DNA of 64,000 bases from Flabesymbios commensalis (lineage: Eukaryota; Annelida; Polychaeta; Terebellida; Flabelligeridae): the NCBI GenBank assembly GCA_964017125.1, contig OZ024915.1, positions 23,110,106 through 23,174,105 of the forward strand, written 5' to 3'. Position 1 is the first letter of the stretch. Each line of letters starts with the position of its first letter. Shown here in pieces: positions 46,101 through 55,169 of the stretch. The notes under the pieces are model-generated. The model worked only from the letters and a program-made list of their open reading frames with translations, did not search any database and was not told where the DNA came from. The position numbers were made by a program, and so were the translations under genes.

Positions 46101-47671
46101 AGTTTGTGCTTACGATCAAACATAATAACTTTTAAAAAATTATTATGGACATATACTAATAATAGATTACATAAGTCAACACATATCGATAATATTCTCA
46201 CCGGCAGTATGTGTCAGTGTTACACATTGGTATGCGTAGTAATTTTCGAATAAAAGTGCATGCACGTAGTATTCGAATATAAGTGCATGCACTTATAAAC
46301 GAAGAAGATTATTTTTGGAGCCATGCCTAAAACAGTCGATTTTCACTTATGATTGCATGCACGTTTATGCGCAGGAATACGGTATCCATTTCACTAATAT
46401 CTCGGAGGAGTTCGAAATTGGGCATGATTTGGACAGAAACTAGGTCATGGCGGCCAAGGGATATTATCGGTCATTATTTTTTTCATATGCGTAATATCTA
46501 GAAAACCGGACCAGATAGCTAGACCATTACTATTGAACAAAATGTGCAGTTTCAGGTAGGGACATACCATGAAAAATTTCAACTTGATCAAATTCAAAAT
46601 CGCCGACCTGGGGCCACTTCCGATCGACAAATTTGCCTGTTAACACGATTCACTCAACAGTTTTTATGTATCACTCCAAAATTTATACCATATATCCATT
46701 TCACTAATAGCTCAGATTATTTTGAAATTGGGCAAGATTCGGTCAGAAACTAGGTCATGGCAACCAAAATGGCCGAGTATCGGCCATTATTTTTGTAATA
46801 TCTAGAAAACTAGACCAGAAAGCTAGATCATTACTATTGAATAAAATGTGCAGTTGTTTCAGGTAGGGATATACCATGATAAAATGCAACTTGATTAAAA
46901 TAAAAATGGCCGACCTGCGACCTCTTTTGACATCAATATGCATAATAACTGGAAAACCGTGCCAGATAGCTAGACCTTACTATTAAACAAAATGTGCGGT
47001 TTTTGTACTGCATGCTGCTAATAACCAGTTCTCGGATAACTTCAATAATGGTGGCGGACTATTGTCGAGTGTGCTCTTGTTTCAAATGATATTCACTTTT
47101 AAGCGATGAATAATTAGAGGCTGAGGCCTATTTCTCCATCGCCGACGGGCCTTGTTTAGATTGTGTTTTAATAAACGTGTTACTTTTCTATAAAACTATA
47201 ATATGTTTTTAACAGTTGCTGGTGGGGCAATCGTACTCGATGGATATTGGCGATTTATATTATGAGTCTGACGAATCTCCAGAGGTGACTACGCATGATA
47301 ATCAACCAGTTACAGAGAACGACGAGAGTTCCAGCAACACAGCACCCCTGGCGGCTGGTCTAGGAGTGGCTGCATTTGTGATAATAATCATCATTGTTGT
47401 CATAGTTGTATGTATACGCAAAAAACGTGCATCGAAATCCAGCGAAGGACCCGATACCAAAACACATTCTGAATATGTGCATTGGTCTAAGTATCCCCCT
47501 GCCACAGTACGGGGCTCTTTTGTGACACCGGATGATCCCATACCTAAGGCATTGTTTGAAACTCCTGCTGCATCTAGCCATGATTCCACCCATCATTCAA
47601 GAAGGCCTACCAGTAGCCATGATGGAATTTACTCAGAATTAGATTCAAATAATACGGAGGTTCTCTATTAG
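34160..47671 (+). CDS. Plexin/MET-type IPT-domain transmembrane receptor with short tail, 5' end missing
   Basis: Exons: 34160-34186, 34404-34448, 35994-36135, 40552-40737, 41652-41769, 43420-43635, 44883-45056, 47216-47671 (stop TAG). All have GT-AG borders and matching phases, giving 453 codons. Order: a Cys-rich stretch (DDCGLAQCVHGACAE, PSI- or EGF-like remnant); three IPT/TIG domains recognised by D-P-x-V...P...GG-x-x-L-T-L-T-G and by C-T-N-L...I-x-R-C-x-P-P; a juxtamembrane motif LLVGQSYSMDIGDLYY like the last IPT of plexins; one hydrophobic helix (LAAGLGVAAFVIIIIIVVIV) followed by RKKR as stop-transfer; and a tail of about 80 residues. The tail has tyrosines at SEYVHW, GIYSEL and the C-terminal VLY. 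There is no kinase (MET/RON) or GAP (plexin) domain before the stop, which is unusual for this family. The N-terminus (signal peptide, possible Sema domain) is not found and may lie upstream or in the N gap. The 27-base first listed exon rests on splice sites and phase only. AATAAA at 47835 could serve polyadenylation. Function is inferred: cell-surface recognition. Confidence 0.85.
34736..35993 (+). repeat. 45-bp minisatellite built from a 3' splice site (about 28 copies)
   Basis: About 28 head-to-tail units of 44-47 bases fill the intron right up to the acceptor of the exon at 35994. Each unit reads roughly CCATACAG, TCCCTGTGGTAC, ATTTGATTCATTATGTTTAT, CCTCC. The first two pieces match the authentic acceptor (CCCATACAG) and the first 11 bases of the exon (TGCCTGTGGTA). 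The array is therefore repeated duplication of the splice site itself. Unit variants end ATACAG, ATTCAG, ACGCAG or ATTTAG. Open frames through the array in several phases follow from a unit length divisible by three and are not evidence of separate genes. Confidence 0.95.
36500..40014. mobile_element. Giant foldback (TU-like) element, 3.5 kb palindrome
   Basis: Outer ends are inverted copies (TACGTCAATAAAGTTAG at 36500, its complement ending 40014). Both arms are made of GTTACTTATTCCTTATTC palindromic modules alternating with unique spacers, in 440-base tandem units. The arms meet near 37870. The left arm has about two to three units and the right about four, so the arms are unequal. No open frame of note. 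The design, long inverted repeats made of tandem short repeats and no coding core, matches the foldback and sea-urchin TU class as described in the literature. It sits in an intron of the IPT receptor gene. No clear target-site duplication was found. Confidence 0.85.
36946..37825. repeat. Two near-identical 440-bp tandem units in the foldback left arm
   Basis: The sequence starting AATACGGTGAAAACC at 36946 recurs at 37386 and 37826, exactly 440 bases apart, almost without differences by eye. The unit contains two related sub-blocks, each with a GAATAAGGAATAAGTAAC palindrome. The right arm carries its complement at about 445-base spacing. Confidence 0.85.
40761..40868. mobile_element. CAGCAAACAC-family MITE just after a receptor exon
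   Basis: CCCAGCAAACTCAAAACATT to ATGTTTCGTGTTTGCTG, with center CCAGCGTCGAAGACTCTGG. It starts 24 bases after the exon ending 40737. Confidence 0.8.
40886..40956. repeat. Hairpin family AAAGCCAAAAGGCAGTATCTG
   Basis: AAAGCCAAAAGGCAGTAACT and its complement flank CTTACCCGGTACTTG. In a receptor-gene intron. Confidence 0.7.
41132..41651 (+). repeat. 41-bp minisatellite built from a 3' splice site (about 12 copies)
   Basis: About twelve units of 37-43 bases, with consensus TGGTGGTCAGAGGTTGACG, TTAATTGTCTGTTG, TTTTCTAG, end at the real acceptor TTTTGCAG of the exon at 41652. That exon begins TGGTGGTCAGAGGTTGACGTT, the same as the unit. Each unit so repeats a pyrimidine tract, an AG and about 22 bases of exon. 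The three units next to the exon form a higher-order pattern (GCAG, CTAG, GCAG ends). Most units are 41 bases, so using an upstream copy would shift the frame. Confidence 0.95.
42609..42821. mobile_element. TTAA MITE (family D, AATTGCTGTCGCAATTCTCG hairpin)
   Basis: TTAA at 42605, CCCTCTCGAGCCTGAATTTA left, TTCAATGCATCGTGGGGGCT near the right and AAAGGG then TTGA. The hairpin CTACAAGTCG/CGACTTGTAG is shared with the copy at 33503. In a receptor-gene intron. Confidence 0.7.
43858..44272. mobile_element. 415-bp MITE with AAAGC(G/C)ACACAATC ends
   Basis: The left end AAAGCCACACAATCAGGCC is matched by the complement of the right end, GGTCTGATTGTATCGCTTT. Related sequence (GGAGCCAAAATAAAA, TTCTAGTCTATGGACATG) recurs at 28690-28806, 33222-33345 and 63560-63905. 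It lies in a receptor-gene intron. No coding. Confidence 0.65.
45111..47131. mobile_element. 2 kb non-autonomous element with AGGCCTCAGCC ends and tandem core
   Basis: AGGCCTCAGCC near 45111 is inverted as GGCTGAGGCCT near 47121. Just inside the left end is a (TCCG)n run. The core is about three copies of a roughly 320-base unit, recognisable by GACCAGATAGCTAGACCATT and by GGTCATGGCGG. Near the right end lies GTCGAGTGTGCTCTTGTTT, shared in inverse orientation with the left end of the element at 6852. A TA-flanked transposon is nested within. It occupies the receptor gene's last intron. No coding capacity. Confidence 0.7.
45698..46382. mobile_element. Nested 685-bp MITE with TA target duplication
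   Basis: Terminal inverted repeats begin CCGTATCCCCGCGCATTA on the left and, read inward from the right, CCGTATTCCTGCGCATAA, then continue into ACGTGCATGCA. Flanks are TA on both sides (45696-45697 and 46383-46384). The uninterrupted site CATATATCCATTTCAC is visible in a sister unit of the host element, so the insertion is clean. A TA duplication fits the Tc1/mariner superfamily; the family itself is not recognised. Confidence 0.8.
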
Positions 47672-47834
47672 AACATATTTAAAATGGCGTTGGTAAAAAT
47701 AATATTCTAGTTTGTTTCAAGATGGATGTTTACTGACAATCTGATGTCTGCTTGTGCCCCCGTCGTAATTTGTATATCGTAATTTATTAATTAGTTGGCG
47801 GGGGGGGGGGGGAGATAAACATACATGCACTGTT

Positions 47835-47840
47835 AATAAA
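47835..47840 (+). terminator. Candidate polyadenylation signal of the IPT receptor
   Basis: AATAAA 164 bases after the receptor stop codon. Placement is plausible; cleavage site not known. Confidence 0.4.
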
Positions 47841-48126
47841 AATGAGTTGACATATATATTACGTTTTTGTTTAAAGTACAACTTTATTATGAAAGTATTA
47901 AAAATTAGCTTAGCTAGTAAATTAAAATATATAGACTGTTTGGTATGACTATTAAAGCAATAGAACAACAAATCTTATAGATAATTGTATGGTTAATTTG
48001 AGGGTCTTGCAGTTCTACTGATTTATCTACCGATAGCGTATGCTAAACAGTCCTCTGGAGAATTGTGTTATTATCAAACTTTCCCAGCAAACAAGATACG
48101 TTTATACAATGCCGCTTGAATGTTGG

Positions 48127-48325
48127 CCCAAAAATGTCATAGGTAAGATTGTCATAGGTAAAAATACCATTTGTAAAAATGCCAGAAGGTAAAAATGCCA
48201 GTGGTAAATATGCCAGACAGTAAAAATGCCAGTGGTAAAAATGTCAGATGGTAAAAATACCAATGGTAAAAATGCCAACGGAAAAAAAAACAGTGGTAAA
48301 ATGTCAGATGGTAAACATGCCATAG
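48127..48325. repeat. 16-17-bp tandem repeat GTAAAAATGCCAGTG
   Basis: About twelve irregular units of GGTAAAAATGCCAGTGG and variants. The long stopless minus frames here reflect the repeat, not a gene. Confidence 0.8.
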
Positions 48326-48899
48326 AAAAAAGAAAAGTGTTTTTAACATTTGAATTTCTATGATGCTAAAAATTGAAAAACTAAAATCCTCTCAAATAAA
48401 GCATGTGAAAGAAAAAAATATGGAGGGAAGGATTCCCAAACCCCTGATTTTAAATCCTCCACTCAAACATTCCTAGCAGAAACTCTGGGTATGATCTAGG
48501 TTACCTCTTGCTCAGGGAAAGTGTGGTTGGTTGGCTCCGTCACACTTCTCCATGCCTCAACGTGGGTCTTGGAAATTATAGCCATATAACACTTTTTCAG
48601 GTTCATTCTTTATTTTTTATAAAATTATCACTTCTTTACTCCACTTTTTCTTTGTTCGCACGTCATATTTAGGCCCGGCCGGGAGCCTATTAGGTTTATT
48701 GCAATAATGTCTGTGTCCTAATTTGCGGAAAGAGTGGTGTCGTGCGTGGGAAACGGTTGACATTTCTGAGAAACAGTCCTTATGAAAAAATAAAATATAA
48801 GGTTTGATGTCACTAGGTCAAATGGTTGCGTTTTTAAAAAGTGTTAAGAAAAAATATATTCATGATTATATTCGTGATTAGAGCTTAAAAGGTTAGGAT

Positions 48900-49285
48900 G
48901 GAATAATGTTGGCCCAGCGTCACACACGGTGGCCCAGCATTACATCGGCATTGGGCCAATGTATCGTTTTATCTGTGTAGTTGCTTTTCTGGTGACGTGG
49001 GATGAAAGCGTCACCCGTATAGCAATGCGGCAGTCCCACCAAATACGGTTCAATCATTCAATGCTGTTTCAATGGCGGGCCAGCGTCGAATACGTTGGGC
49101 CAACATTAAAACAGTATTGGGTGAATCAGAATGGCACGTGTTTGCTGGGGTGCTGCCGCTAAGTATACAGCATAATCAGTGTTGAAGTAGTGCTGGGACA
49201 GCGTCGTAGACAATTTGTCGCCATTGAACCAGAAATGGGCTGCGACGCTGGCCCAACATTGAATCGGAATTGGGTGGGTCGGCCT
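48900..49285. repeat. Cluster of three to four CAGCAAACAC-family MITE copies
   Basis: Partial or worn copies at about 48900-48968, 49055-49152 (ending GTGTTTGCTGGGG) and 49176-49285. The centers read GCCAGCGTCGAATACGTTGG and GGGACAGCGTCGTAGACAA. A left-end fragment (CCCAGCAAACAAGATACG) is at 48084. Confidence 0.6.
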
Positions 49286-50540
49286 ACATCGTGTGTACGA
49301 GATAGGCCTACATCTAGAGATACGTGGCAGCACGATTCACTGGCACGTTTTGAATGAATGTTGGCCAGCACCAGCGATGGTTGTGATAGAAATAAACGTA
49401 GAAGATATATTTTGATATTTTACCTTGTCTCCTTGGTTCTTTCCTTTATTGATATCCTGGACATTTAGGATTCGGGCCCATGAGGAAGACCAATACAGTT
49501 ATGTTTACAAAATATTAGGCCGATTTTTTGTCTATAGCACTCAAACAGCCTGAAGTCGAGCCTTGGAGTATTGGAACTCCTATTCTAGTTTATAAGTGTA
49601 TTTAGTAATTCACCTCAGAGAAGAAGAAACACATTGTTTTATGCCAACAATATAATCATGTAGTTTTATTTCATAAACAATTAAGTGTCAGGTTTTATAA
49701 TTCTTTGGTTTTATAAGGAATTCACGTCGATATTCACTTTCTGTAACATTAAATTGTCACTTTTAATAATTATTCCACCCCACATTCTTCACTTTAAAAA
49801 AATGCCCACATTATATTCTATACCGTTTAAAATGGCAACGTCGTACGTCCTAGATAGCTCGCTGGCCGTAGACAGGATAGTTCAATATTCGTCGACACCT
49901 CCCGCCCGAGGGAGGTTACTATATTATTGAGACAGTGTTGTCGGTTGGCTATATCGTATCCCCTCGCCTTTACAACATATATTGAAATGTATTTGATTAC
50001 TTTTGATCAAGTCTTATATATAAGAGAAGCTGATGTTGGTTTTGCATAAACTTGTATGTCCACACCTAAACGCTTCACAAACGCTTCAATATTGGAGATC
50101 ATAGAGCATTTTTTTGTAGGTGACGCATTTGCCACTGACGCCGAAATAGGTAAAATACACCCCCCCCCCGCCTAAGCGAATTACCACCACCAGGCGTTAT
50201 TGTATCTTTTGAACTGTTGCGCTTTCAAAATTGGAGCAATTACCACATTACGGGGGCTCTACCCTATACCCTAACATCACTGGTTTAAAAGATATTTCCT
50301 TAAAAAGATATTTGCTTAAAACTGATTTCAACATAATAAAAATAACCGCTACGACTATTTATTATGGTAATTGTTCTCTTTTGTACATTTTGCACATCGT
50401 AAATTTTTATTGTTATTTAACTATGTGGATTTCTAGTTTTTTCTTTCATTAAAGCCACAAAGCACAACACACTCATTTTTAGGCACATTTATGTCCAAGT
50501 ACTCGTTTTTGTTCTAATACACGATGTTGGGCATTGCCTG

Positions 50541-50708
50541 CAGTGGCAGATCCAGCATAGGGTGGAGCCGGCGTACGCCCCCCCCCCCTCATTAGTGAAA
50601 ATATTGCATTTTTATGCATTTGGGGGGATTAAGTGAAGCTAACACCCCTTTTCTCAACCAAAATGTGGCTTACGCCTCCTCCTCTTGCATATTCTGGATA
50701 CGCCACTG
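50541..50708. mobile_element. Short TIR element, CAGTGGCAGATCCAG ends
   Basis: CAGTGGCAGATCCAG and the inverted CTGGATACGCCACTG bound 168 bases rich in C runs and GCC. CAGTGGCGGATCCAG ends are common in animal hAT-type MITEs, by memory. Confidence 0.65.
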
Positions 50709-51980
50709 GTATGTGGGAGCAAATCATCGGGCCTGGACGGAACTATATAGGGGTACACATGGGTCCTGGAAATTATGAATTATTCTTAGTTCACTTTTTA
50801 CCCATTTTTTGGCCTCACTGTTCACTTTTTATAAGGGAAAAATGTGTTCAGTTCATTATTTATAAGATATTGCGCTCATTTTTTATAAGATTTCCGCCTC
50901 AGTTTCTGATTTGGTTACACAGAATGACCTCGTTTTGTCAGCGAATAAACACGCGGCTTTCATTTGTGGCAGTTGAGGGCAGGGAGACGTCACCTTGGCC
51001 CTTATAATATCATAGTATTCATTTTCCTGGCTGGGCTACATTACCTACATGTACTATGTTCCAGTTCAGAGGCCCTACAATAAGTTCTTTATTCGTTCGA
51101 TAGTTATAATATTCTGATGTCAATGTTCGTTTTCTATAACGAGTACACTTCGTTTTTTACACTAGATATAAACTTTAAGGCTCGTTTTTTACACTTTTTA
51201 GAAACTGCAATGCTCGATGTTCGGCCCCTAAGAACAGATGGTTCCCAGTTCGTTCGATTCGTTTTTTAACCCATGTGCACCTCTCTATATGTATTATTAG
51301 TGTTTTGCCAGCATCTGTTGCTTCATACCCATGCCGAAGTGGATCTGTTTTCATGTATTATATCAACGTTATAGTGTTACACCTAGATATTATTCTATCA
51401 TTTATAATATTGTAACTGAACATGGAATACTATTATCAGATTATCTCGACACTGTCGCATGAATAAATAGTGCCTGGTCAATCAGGGCATCTGGCCACAA
51501 TTAAGTGAATGATCTTTCTCATATATCATCTTACATTTTAAATATTGAAAGAATATGTCATCTTAATTGTAGGCCCCCTATTAAATCTTATTTAAGTTGT
51601 AGAATGTGACAATGCAATAGAGTATTATGTTATATGGTGGGATGGGAAACTATAATTATGCCAATGTCTGGATATTAGCAGTATATGTATTTCGGCGTCA
51701 GTGGAAAAAGAGTTATCTAACAAAAAATGTCCAATGACCTCCAATAAATTGATTTCTGAAGACTGTAAGTGTGGACATCAAAGTGCATACAAATCCACCA
51801 TCAGCTGCCAGAGTAATATACATGTATAACAATAATATAGTAGGCCAAATTTGTGCAGTAGTCGATTAATCTTCATCAAGCAACGTGCAATCAATAACCT
51901 ATCTCAATAACAATCATAAACTTAGTCATGTTAGTGTCGGGTAAATTAACGTCATCCGTTATGTAACATATTTTCAATGG

Positions 51981-54911
51981 TCAAAACACTTGAATGCGGT
52001 GGTTTTCTTTGTCACAGACCATTATGGTGCCATTTCTAGTTACACACAACCCTTCAACTCCTTTAAATTTACCATCGCTGTTTCCCCGGCTTCCAAAACT
52101 ACAGAAAAATCTGCCATCAGCACGGAAAATCTGAACACGATTGTTACCACTGTCAGCAACAATAATGAACCCATTGTGGTCAACAGCTATTCCTTTTGGA
52201 AAATTGAATTCGCCACTTTGACTGCCATTTTTACCAAATACTCGAACAAATCGTCCACTTGTCGTGAATACATGTATTCTGTGGTTATTAGTATCGCTGA
52301 TAAGTACTTTGTTATCAGGACTGATGCTAAGATAGTGGGGATTCTCTAGCTGACCGTCATTTCTACCCAAACTGCCAAATTTACGGACAAATCTACCATT
52401 TAAATCAAACACCTGCACTCGGTGATTTTCTTTATCGCACACATATATATTATTGGAAGAATCTACAGCGATTCCCCATGGATAACTCAATTGACCATCT
52501 CCTGCGCCTTCTCCTCCAAACTTACGACAATACGAGCCATCGTTATTGAATATTTGGATTCTGTGGTTGTACCGATCAGCAATAACAAGTTGTCCTTCAC
52601 TTGTAACAGCTATCCCAGCCAAGCAGTCAATCTCGCCATCACCTGCCCCATAAGAACCAAAACAAGATATAAACTGACCTTGTCCATCAAAAATCTGTAC
52701 CCTGTGATTACTACTATCTGCTACGAATATTCTTTCATTTGGTGAAGGTGAGGCCGCTACACCGCGTGGCCACCGAAATTTTCCATGAGCATTGCCACCA
52801 GATCCAACACGAATGTCACCAATCTTAAACAATGGCCGACTTTTTGTTTTATAATCAATGAAGACAGTGCGCCCCCCTGTACTGTGTCTAGTATTTTGCT
52901 GAGAACTACCTTCAGCTTGTTCAGGTATGGGTTCTAATGTTACAGATAAGTCTCTTCCTTGTGGAGCAGGTCCACCCTCAGCTCCTTCGCCAGAGCTTCT
53001 ACCCTGCGCACTCCTTTCTGTATTACTAGGTGTTACTATTGGAGACGCAACCACTTCGGGATTTGTATTTAGAGGTGTTGGCACAATGGGTTGATTATTT
53101 GCATTTTGCCGTGCACCATCGGATATGTCACCACGTGTGGTATCTATGTCAGCCGAAGGTGTAGGATTCCTTTCTTCTATTGCGGCTAAGTTACTAATAG
53201 GTGATGTATTATTTTGATCTGTTGATTGATCGCTTGTTTGATTCACTTGATTCGATGGCTGGTCGGTGGATTGCCTTAGTGATGTAACTGGTCCACTTCC
53301 TATCGGTATCAAAAAGGCATCCGCAGGTCGAACTGGTCGAATAGGGCGGGCAATTGGAACTGGGACAGGCAGGGTATTGGATGCTCTGTCATTTCGTTCG
53401 GAAAATTGTCTCAAAAGATCCCTCCTACTGCTTTGTGGTACTCTAGGTGACACTGAGGAGCTTTGCTGGTTGAATGAATAATTCGATACATCAAATGAAC
53501 CACCACCACTGCCGCCACCACCACCCCCACCCATGAAACCTCCCATTCGTTCACGGTCTTGTTGAGAATATGATGGTGGTGCGCTCCTTCTAGGGGTAAT
53601 GCTACGGTTTCCTAAACTTTCTGCTTGGGCCATGTCCTGCAAGATTTGTTGCACTTGATCAGTTGAAGTATCCATGCGAAACATGTAGTCAGTGCTGCGA
53701 GGGCTATTACGAGATCTAGAGTGTGCTGATTCATCTGCTCTCCTAGTGTAGTCATGAGAGTTTACAAAATGAGATCCACCAAAAATATTATCGCTTCTCA
53801 GATGAGGCAACGGATGACGAGAATTGACAGGGTTCACAACTGGGTCATTTCTAGGAGTGTGCTGTGGTGTTTGATCAGGGGTAGGTATTTGTCTGTAGAG
53901 CCTGTCTACTCGTGGTACATCTGACCATCGAGCTCTTCCCGCTTGATCTTGAAGTCCAGATAAATCTCCTTGACCATTCGAAGCATCCGCATTACCGATA
54001 TTAACTCGTCCAAAATTGTTTATGCCTGTCTGAAGTGAAGACCCGTCAAAATGAAATGACGGTTGACGTACTTCTGGCATTGTCTCAGTATCAGTTTGGC
54101 GTATTTGTTGCATGTATTCAGAACACTGACTTTTCAGTGCTACTAAATCAGCCTCTGGAATAGTCATTTCATTTTGATTGAGCATGCTTTTTGTAGAATC
54201 ACAGTAGCTAGAAAGCGTAGCAAAGTCTATTTCTAAATTTTCTTGGTGTCGTCTCAGAGATCTTTGCTCTGCTTTTACCAGCGTGTCCAGTTCACTACAA
54301 AGCAGTTTCTCTCTGTCGCGTAATTCTTTTGTGAATTTTTCAGTAGCATTTCTAATTTCCCCTTTAACTCTTTCAGACCCTTGTTTAGTTACTTCCAATT
54401 TTATCTCCACCTCAGCAATACAGTTTGACACTTTGGGAAGTCCTCTGCAAATCTGATCAACAATCCTGCTAACGTCAAACCTTAGTTGTCCTGTATGAGA
54501 TCTTTTGCATTCCTCACATACAAATTTATTGCAATGAAAACATTTTACTGTTTGAGCATGCACCTCGCAAACGCCGCATTGTTGTTCTGAACCTGATTCA
54601 TGTGCTGCTGCTAATTCTTGTGGATTGGGTATATCTCGAGGTGTATCTTGTACAGGCAAATCTAGAAAGCCTGTAATAGTAATGTTTGTAGGGTACCCTG
54701 CAGCACCACCATGAGGTACAAAGTGTTCCTTTCTACACTCGGGACACCTTAGCTTACGATCCCCTACACTTATAAGACCTTCTAAGCAAGGAGATTTACA
54801 GAAAGTGTGCTGGCATGGCAATATCTTCGGACTAGAAAGACGATCTAGGCATATGGGGCAGCGAAGTAGCTGCTCTATTTGGTCAGCGGAGTATGTAGTA
54901 TCTGCTGCCAT
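51981..54911 (-). CDS. TRIM-NHL protein (RING, B-box, coiled coil, six NHL repeats), NHL-1-like
   Basis: Intact 976-residue single-exon frame. RING at residues 18-59 (C18, C21, C33, H35, C38, C42, C56, C59; CPICLDRLSSPKILPCQHTF) with the FCxxPCLEGL spacing I recall from C. elegans NHL-1. B-box zinc site at about 112-139. Coiled coil at about 150-260, rich in E/K/L. A long low-complexity S/T/P/Q linker includes a glycine run. Six NHL repeats run from about 690 to the end, each with the D-xx-NHRVQIF motif, expected to form a six-bladed propeller. Likely an E3 ubiquitin ligase; NHL domains of the relatives Brat, LIN-41 and TRIM71 bind RNA, which is not shown here. No filamin domain is seen. The start is the ATG in ...VSMAADTTYS; the preceding in-frame TTG is not a eukaryotic start. 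A strong acceptor (TTTTGTTTCAG) just upstream shows the coding exon follows a 5'UTR intron. An intronless CDS of this length may reflect an old retrocopy or normal family structure. Confidence 0.95.
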   Translation of the reverse strand: MAADTTYSADQIEQLLRCPICLDRLSSPKILPCQHTFCKSPCLEGLISVGDRKLRCPECRKEHFVPHGGAAGYPTNITITGFLDLPVQDTPRDIPNPQELAAAHESGSEQQCGVCEVHAQTVKCFHCNKFVCEECKRSHTGQLRFDVSRIVDQICRGLPKVSNCIAEVEIKLEVTKQGSERVKGEIRNATEKFTKELRDREKLLCSELDTLVKAEQRSLRRHQENLEIDFATLSSYCDSTKSMLNQNEMTIPEADLVALKSQCSEYMQQIRQTDTETMPEVRQPSFHFDGSSLQTGINNFGRVNIGNADASNGQGDLSGLQDQAGRARWSDVPRVDRLYRQIPTPDQTPQHTPRNDPVVNPVNSRHPLPHLRSDNIFGGSHFVNSHDYTRRADESAHSRSRNSPRSTDYMFRMDTSTDQVQQILQDMAQAESLGNRSITPRRSAPPSYSQQDRERMGGFMGGGGGGGSGGGSFDVSNYSFNQQSSSVSPRVPQSSRRDLLRQFSERNDRASNTLPVPVPIARPIRPVRPADAFLIPIGSGPVTSLRQSTDQPSNQVNQTSDQSTDQNNTSPISNLAAIEERNPTPSADIDTTRGDISDGARQNANNQPIVPTPLNTNPEVVASPIVTPSNTERSAQGRSSGEGAEGGPAPQGRDLSVTLEPIPEQAEGSSQQNTRHSTGGRTVFIDYKTKSRPLFKIGDIRVGSGGNAHGKFRWPRGVAASPSPNERIFVADSSNHRVQIFDGQGQFISCFGSYGAGDGEIDCLAGIAVTSEGQLVIADRYNHRIQIFNNDGSYCRKFGGEGAGDGQLSYPWGIAVDSSNNIYVCDKENHRVQVFDLNGRFVRKFGSLGRNDGQLENPHYLSISPDNKVLISDTNNHRIHVFTTSGRFVRVFGKNGSQSGEFNFPKGIAVDHNGFIIVADSGNNRVQIFRADGRFFCSFGSRGNSDGKFKGVEGLCVTRNGTIMVCDKENHRIQVF

Positions 54912-54951
54912 GCTTACTGGGGCAGTATTCAAATCTGGGGACGACTGTTAT
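54912..54951 (-). other. 5'UTR part of TRIM-NHL coding exon with splice acceptor
   Basis: On the minus strand TTTTGTTTCAG ends at 54952 and is followed by about 40 bases of leader to the ATG at 54911. The pyrimidine tract and AG make a good 3' splice site. At least one untranslated exon should therefore lie further right, possibly beyond the window. Confidence 0.6.
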
Positions 54952-55169
54952 CTGAAACAAAAACAAATACCATGTGTTAATATAATATCATCGTCAATTT
55001 CATGCCATAGTAGTTATTATTCCATAGACATGATAGAAAGTAATAAATTGATATAATATTATTTACTTATTTTCCCAATGTGAAGAACTTCGATTGGCTG
55101 ATTTTAACAATAATATTGTGACATTATCGTAATATAGTACAACAGGTAGAAAAATACCGTACCAGCATT

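Larger units (their letters stand above)
47672..51980. other. Intergenic block between receptor and TRIM-NHL genes
   Basis: It holds the receptor 3' UTR, a G run at 47800, the 48127 tandem repeat, CAGCAAACAC MITEs, C runs at 50160 and 50580 and the element at 50541. From about 51000 to 51980 is AT-rich DNA that must include the TRIM-NHL 3' UTR. No gene seen. Confidence 0.6.

Noticed and set aside
47302-47596. Minus-strand frames opposite the receptor's last exon
   Set aside because: Antisense shadows of the exon encoding the TM helix and tail.
48102-48349. Minus-strand frames of 65-73 codons rich in F, L and H
   Set aside because: Translation of the GTAAAAATGCCAGTG tandem repeat.
51990-53481. 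Plus-strand frames of 71-119 codons opposite the TRIM-NHL gene
   Set aside because: Shadows of the NHL-repeat coding strand; the minus frame has the domain evidence.
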